From Actinocorallia sp039871655 (GTDB lineage Bacteria > Actinomycetota > Actinomycetes > Streptosporangiales > Streptosporangiaceae): a stretch of 64,000 bases of DNA. A program made the translations under genes and the position numbers. The DNA lies in contig NZ_JBDPLZ010000016.1 of NCBI RefSeq assembly GCF_039871655.1, positions 1 to 64,000 on the forward strand. Reading direction: 5' to 3'. The notes under the pieces are model-generated. The model was not told the DNA's origin. It made no database searches and saw only the letters and a list, made by a program, of their open reading frames with translations. Below are positions 60,430 to 64,000 of this stretch, in pieces (the first letter of the stretch is position 1; the number at the start of each line of letters is the position of its first letter).

Positions 60430-63380
60430 GCCGGCGCCGCCGACAGCTCGAAGATCTCGCGGAGCTCACCGGTGGACAGTTCGGTCAGCCATTCCTCGCC
60501 GGTGCCGATGATGCGTTCCGAGAGCGCCCTCTTGCGTTCGATCATCGTGTCGATCTTCTCCTCCAGGGTGCCCGTGCAGACGAACTTGCGGACCTGCACG
60601 TTCTTGGACTGGCCGATGCGGAACGCGCGGTCGGTGGCCTGGTTCTCCACGGCGGGGTTCCACCACCGGTCGAAGTGGATGACGTGGTTGGCCTCGGTGA
60701 GGTTGAGGCCGGTACCGGCTGCTTTGAGGGACAACAGGAAGACGGAGGGTTCCGGATCGGTGGAGAACCGTTCGACGAGGGCCTCGCGTTCGGCGCGGCG
60801 GGTGCCGCCGTGCAGCCAGAGCACGGGCCGTCCCAGGCGGGCCTGCAGGTAGGGCTGGAGCTGGGTGCCGAACTCGGCGTACTGGGTGAAGACCAGTGCT
60901 TTGTCTCCTTCGTCCAGCAGTTCGGCCAGGAGTTCCTCGAGCCGGGTGAGCTTGCCCGAGCGTCCGGCCAGGCGGGAGTTGTCCTTGAGCAGGTGGGCGG
61001 GATGGTTGCAGGCCTGCTTCAGCCTGGTCATGGCGGCCAGCACCAGGCCGCGCCGCTCGATTCCCTCGCTGGCCTCGATCCGGGCCAGCATGTCCTCGAC
61101 GACGGCCTGGTAGAGGGAGGCCTGCTCGGGCGTCAGCGGGCAGTAGACATTCATCTCCATCTTGTCGGGAAGATCCGAGATGATCGTCTTGTCAGTTTTA
61201 AGGCGGCGGAGTACGAACGGCCGGGTGGCGCGCTTCAGCGCGGCGGCCGCGTCCGGGTCGCCGTCCCGTTCGATCGGGACCGCGAAACGGCGCCTGAAGT
61301 CGGCCCGTGTGCCGAGCAGGCCCGGCGAGGCGAACTCCATCAGCGACCAGAGCTCGCCGAGGTGGTTCTCGACCGGTGTCCCGGTGAGCGCGATCCTGGC
61401 GTCGGCCGGGATCGACCGGACCGCCTTCGCCTGCCGGGTCTGCGAGTTCTTGATCGTCTGGGCTTCGTCGCACAGGACGCGGGCCCAGGTCGTCCCGGCC
61501 AGGAGCTCCTGGTCGCGCAACGCCGTCCCGTAGGTGGTGATGACCAGGTCGGCGTCCGGAACGGAGTCCTTGTCGCGTTCGGCGCCGTGATGGACGTGGA
61601 CGCGCAGGCCGGGGGCGAACCTGGCGGCCTCCCGCTGCCAGTTGCCGACCAGCGTCATCGGGCAGATCACCAGGTTCGGCCTGATCTCAGGCCGGGCCAG
61701 CATCAGGGCCAGCGCCTGGGCGGTCTTGCCCAGACCCATGTCGTCGGCGAGGATCGCGCCGAGCCCCAGACCGCCCAGGAAGTCCAGCCAGGCCAGGCCC
61801 CGTTCCTGGTAGGGGCGCAGGACCCCGTGGAACCCGTCCGGCGTCGGGAGCGGTGCGAGCCTGCGCTCGGCCTCTCCGGACAGCAGGTCGCCGAGCCGCC
61901 CGTCCGCGTCGACCTCCAGCAGCGGCAGGTCCGCGACGCCACCGGCCACCACCTCCTGGACGACCTGGGCGGCGGCCATCCGCCCGGTGACGTCCCCGGA
62001 TTTCAGGAACTTCAGGGCGGCCGCCAGCTGACGGTCGTCGAGCTCGACCCAGGTGCCGCGCAGCCGGACCAGCGGGATCTTCCGCCGGGCCAGTTCGGCG
62101 AGCTCCTCGGCCTCGATCACGGTGTCGCCGACGGCCAGGTCCCAGCGGAAGTCCACCAGGTCGTCCAGGCCGAAACCGGAGGCGACGGCGGCGCCGCCGG
62201 ACGAGGCGGCGCTCCGGGTCGTCAGCTTGAGGCCGAGAGAGGACCGGCCCGCCCACGCCGGCAGCCGCACCCCGAAACCCGCGGCCCGCAACAGCGGGGC
62301 GGCCTCGCTGAGGAACCGGTAGGCGCCCTCGGTGTCCAGCTCCAGACCGGTCGGCCTGGCCTCGCGGAGCGCGGCGTCGAGCTCGGGGAACAGCCTGGCG
62401 GCGCGGCCGAGACCGGCCAGGAGCAGGTCGTCGGCATGGCCGGGCAGCCCGGAGTCTCCCGCCCAGATCTCCTCGGCGGGGACGAGCAGGCTGAGGTCGG
62501 AGGAGGACTGCACCGCGAAGTCGATCCACCACCGCTCGCCCTCCTCGGGCTCGGTCAGCCACAGGCAGAGCCGGTACTCGCCTTCGGCCTGGTGGGCGAC
62601 GGCGAACCAGTCCCGCAGGACCGCCGCCAACTCGTCGACCTCGGCCGTCGGCCCGTCCGGAACCCGCGCGTCACCGCCCCGCAGAGCGGTCAGCCAGCGT
62701 TCGGCGAAGGACACCCGGGCCCGGCCACCGCGCGCGAGCGGAAACGGAACGGTCGACGACCGCCGGACGGCCGCGTCGGTGAGCGACGCCATCGCGTCGA
62801 TCAGCGCGTGCGTCGACCGGCTGCCGTCGGCCCTGCACACCGGCGGCATCGCGGCCGCCAGCTCCTTGAACCTGTGGGCGTCCGCGCCCGCCAGCACCGG
62901 ACGCCAGCGCGCCGCGTACCCGTCGTGCTCGGACACCAGGGTGGGCAGCACCCGCCCCCGCCGCAGCAGCCCGATGACATCACCCAACACCACCCCGAAG
63001 TACTCCAGACCGGTGCCCAACAGGACCTCTTCGGACGGCTGGGCCCGCTCCAGCAGCTCGAGCGCGGCGTCGGCCGGGAACCACAACGCCGGAACCCGCC
63101 AGTCCGACAATCTGGGCTTGCCGATCACGCCGCCCAGCTCGGGCGAGGCGGCCGGGCCGCGCGCCCCACTGGGCAGGCTGAGCACCAGTTCGGCCTGCGC
63201 CGCCTTCGCGGCCGACCCGCAGACCTCGGGACCCAGCTCCGCCAGAACCCCGCCGAGATCGCACACCGCGAACGGATGCGCACGCACCTTCGCCCGCGAT
63301 GTGGTCACGCGCGCGGCCTCGGAGTCCTCCGCCCAGATGTACAGCCCGGCATCCCGCCAGAGCCCGTGAACAGCGAACAC
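60426..63380 (-). CDS. SNF2-family DEAD/DEAH helicase
   Basis: A 984-aa SWI2/SNF2 ATPase. The N-terminal about 500 residues are the bacterial SNF2-associated region. The motor follows: Walker A MGLGKT (about 548-553), motif II DEAQ in VLCDEAQTIKNS, motif III in LTGTPVEN, and the C-lobe motifs LSLKAAGTGLNL and ATDRAFRIGQ. It is expected to translocate on double-stranded DNA and remodel protein-DNA or RNA polymerase complexes. The GTG at 63380 has GAAGGGAA upstream. It is followed by the coupled SWIM gene. Confidence 0.9.
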   Translation of the reverse strand: MFAVHGLWRDAGLYIWAEDSEAARVTTSRAKVRAHPFAVCDLGGVLAELGPEVCGSAAKAAQAELVLSLPSGARGPAASPELGGVIGKPRLSDWRVPALWFPADAALELLERAQPSEEVLLGTGLEYFGVVLGDVIGLLRRGRVLPTLVSEHDGYAARWRPVLAGADAHRFKELAAAMPPVCRADGSRSTHALIDAMASLTDAAVRRSSTVPFPLARGGRARVSFAERWLTALRGGDARVPDGPTAEVDELAAVLRDWFAVAHQAEGEYRLCLWLTEPEEGERWWIDFAVQSSSDLSLLVPAEEIWAGDSGLPGHADDLLLAGLGRAARLFPELDAALREARPTGLELDTEGAYRFLSEAAPLLRAAGFGVRLPAWAGRSSLGLKLTTRSAASSGGAAVASGFGLDDLVDFRWDLAVGDTVIEAEELAELARRKIPLVRLRGTWVELDDRQLAAALKFLKSGDVTGRMAAAQVVQEVVAGGVADLPLLEVDADGRLGDLLSGEAERRLAPLPTPDGFHGVLRPYQERGLAWLDFLGGLGLGAILADDMGLGKTAQALALMLARPEIRPNLVICPMTLVGNWQREAARFAPGLRVHVHHGAERDKDSVPDADLVITTYGTALRDQELLAGTTWARVLCDEAQTIKNSQTRQAKAVRSIPADARIALTGTPVENHLGELWSLMEFASPGLLGTRADFRRRFAVPIERDGDPDAAAALKRATRPFVLRRLKTDKTIISDLPDKMEMNVYCPLTPEQASLYQAVVEDMLARIEASEGIERRGLVLAAMTRLKQACNHPAHLLKDNSRLAGRSGKLTRLEELLAELLDEGDKALVFTQYAEFGTQLQPYLQARLGRPVLWLHGGTRRAEREALVERFSTDPEPSVFLLSLKAAGTGLNLTEANHVIHFDRWWNPAVENQATDRAFRIGQSKNVQVRKFVCTGTLEEKIDTMIERKRALSERIIGTGEEWLTELSTGELREIFELSAAPA

Positions 63381-63447
63381 CCAGGGATTCCCTTCAACGC
63401 GGTGAGGCCACCAAATCTATCCGCGCCGCCGCCCGGGCCAGGCCATG

Positions 63448-64000
63448 TCATGTGGATCGGTAGGCCGCGGTGAACCGTTCGACGGCGTCCCAGAGTTCGT
63501 GTTCACGTTGCGGGTCGTATGACTCCTCCGACGACCTGACCACGTCGCCGCGGTCGACGTAGGACCCGTTCGGTGCTTTGGCCGTGCCGAGGACGACGTC
63601 GGCGAGGTACCGGCCCGCGGCGCCGCGGCTGGTCGCGAAGGGCGTGAGGGCCAGCACGGGCAGGACGTACCGCATCGCGAACCGGGAGACGGGGCCGGCG
63701 TCGCGGGCGAGGCCGGTGCCGGGGACGAACGCCGGGTTGTAGGAGACGGCGTCGATCCCCTCCGGCAGGCGGCGCGCGTACTCGTGCACGAGGTGGATGG
63801 CGGCCAGTTTGCTCGTCGAGTACGCGGTGCGCCCGCCGGCCGTGGTGTCCGACCCGGGGAAGGCGCCCGTGCGGGCGAGGATCTCCGGGGACTGCCAACG
63901 CGGGCCGGGCATCATGCCCAGGTTGTGCTTGAAGTCGCCGAAATGGGTGTCGCTGGTGGTGATGACGATCCGTGAAGGAGGGGTGAAACGGTCCTGGAGG
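63448..64000 (-). CDS. SDR-family oxidoreductase (5' end beyond window)
   Basis: The C-terminal 184 codons are visible; the frame stays open to the window edge. Ser in VITTSD and the catalytic YSTSK are present, followed by SYNPAFVPGTGL. The pattern after the active site is like protochlorophyllide-reductase or retinol-dehydrogenase-type SDRs. The cofactor-binding N-terminus lies outside the window. Confidence 0.85.
   Translation of the reverse strand, partial: LQDRFTPPSRIVITTSDTHFGDFKHNLGMMPGPRWQSPEILARTGAFPGSDTTAGGRTAYSTSKLAAIHLVHEYARRLPEGIDAVSYNPAFVPGTGLARDAGPVSRFAMRYVLPVLALTPFATSRGAAGRYLADVVLGTAKAPNGSYVDRGDVVRSSEESYDPQREHELWDAVERFTAAYRST

Noticed and set aside
1..64000. CRISPR arrays, tRNA/rRNA genes, insertion sequences, prophage
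   Set aside because: No short regular repeats with spacers, no cloverleaf with CCA-like ends, no transposase or phage structural motifs were seen on either strand.

Overview
The window is very GC-rich, with GC-saturated third codon positions, frequent GTG/TTG starts and many ATGA/GTGA start-stop overlaps. Its gene families (XRE/DUF5753-DUF397-ATP-binding trio, LLM-class oxidoreductase, DUF5925 AAA protein, MpaB-type oxygenase) point to a filamentous actinomycete. A Streptosporangiales/Thermomonosporaceae-like genome is my inference; no rRNA or other marker gene is present.

Left part (1-25 kb). This is a mix of single genes and small operons. It holds a AAA+ ATPase fused to a PD-(D/E)XK-like nuclease, a nucleoside 2-deoxyribosyltransferase-like protein, two lipoproteins, the actinomycete XRE/DUF397/ATPase regulatory trio, an HSL-type esterase, a two-component pair, a single-chain GmrSD-like DUF262 protein (probable defence), and a 3'-5' exonuclease. 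It continues with two SDRs (one missing its catalytic lysine), a K+/H+ antiporter with its RCK_C subunit, an LLM oxidoreductase, and a two-gene operon of a diverged TROVE/vWA protein with an ARPP-2-like partner. A DUF5925 AAA ATPase follows. Last comes a sulfotransferase/SDR/DUF1214-like operon divergent from an IclR regulator across a perfect palindrome.

Centre (25.3-54.3 kb). One functional theme fills about 29 kb. Four tandem paralogous giant proteins (1612-1644 aa) lie head to tail. The first two are each preceded by, and translationally coupled to, a small DUF4132 gene. The third stands alone. The fourth is preceded by a dead DUF4132 remnant (start codon GTG to GCG, middle deleted). After them come a MoxR-like AAA+ ATPase, a DUF5682-vWA fusion and a SWIM zinc-finger protein. 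The same promoter-like element (TTGTCR, 17 bp, CNTGAT) precedes giant units 1, 2 and 4 and also the MoxR operon, so they are probably co-expressed. The set matches the E. coli yehI(molR)-yehL-yehM-yehP-yehQ gene families, but here the DUF4132/giant component is expanded into an array. This is the best candidate for an under-described system: a MoxR-vWA machine with several interchangeable large client, sensor or effector proteins.

Right part (54.3-64 kb). A MarR/GbsR-type regulator is divergent from a two-gene ABC exporter across a 13+13 bp palindrome. Then come an MpaB-like oxygenase, an acyl-CoA ligase, an SNF2 helicase coupled to a second SWIM protein, and an SDR cut by the window edge. 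Strong stem-loops separate most convergent units. I saw no tRNA, rRNA, CRISPR array, IS element or phage gene.
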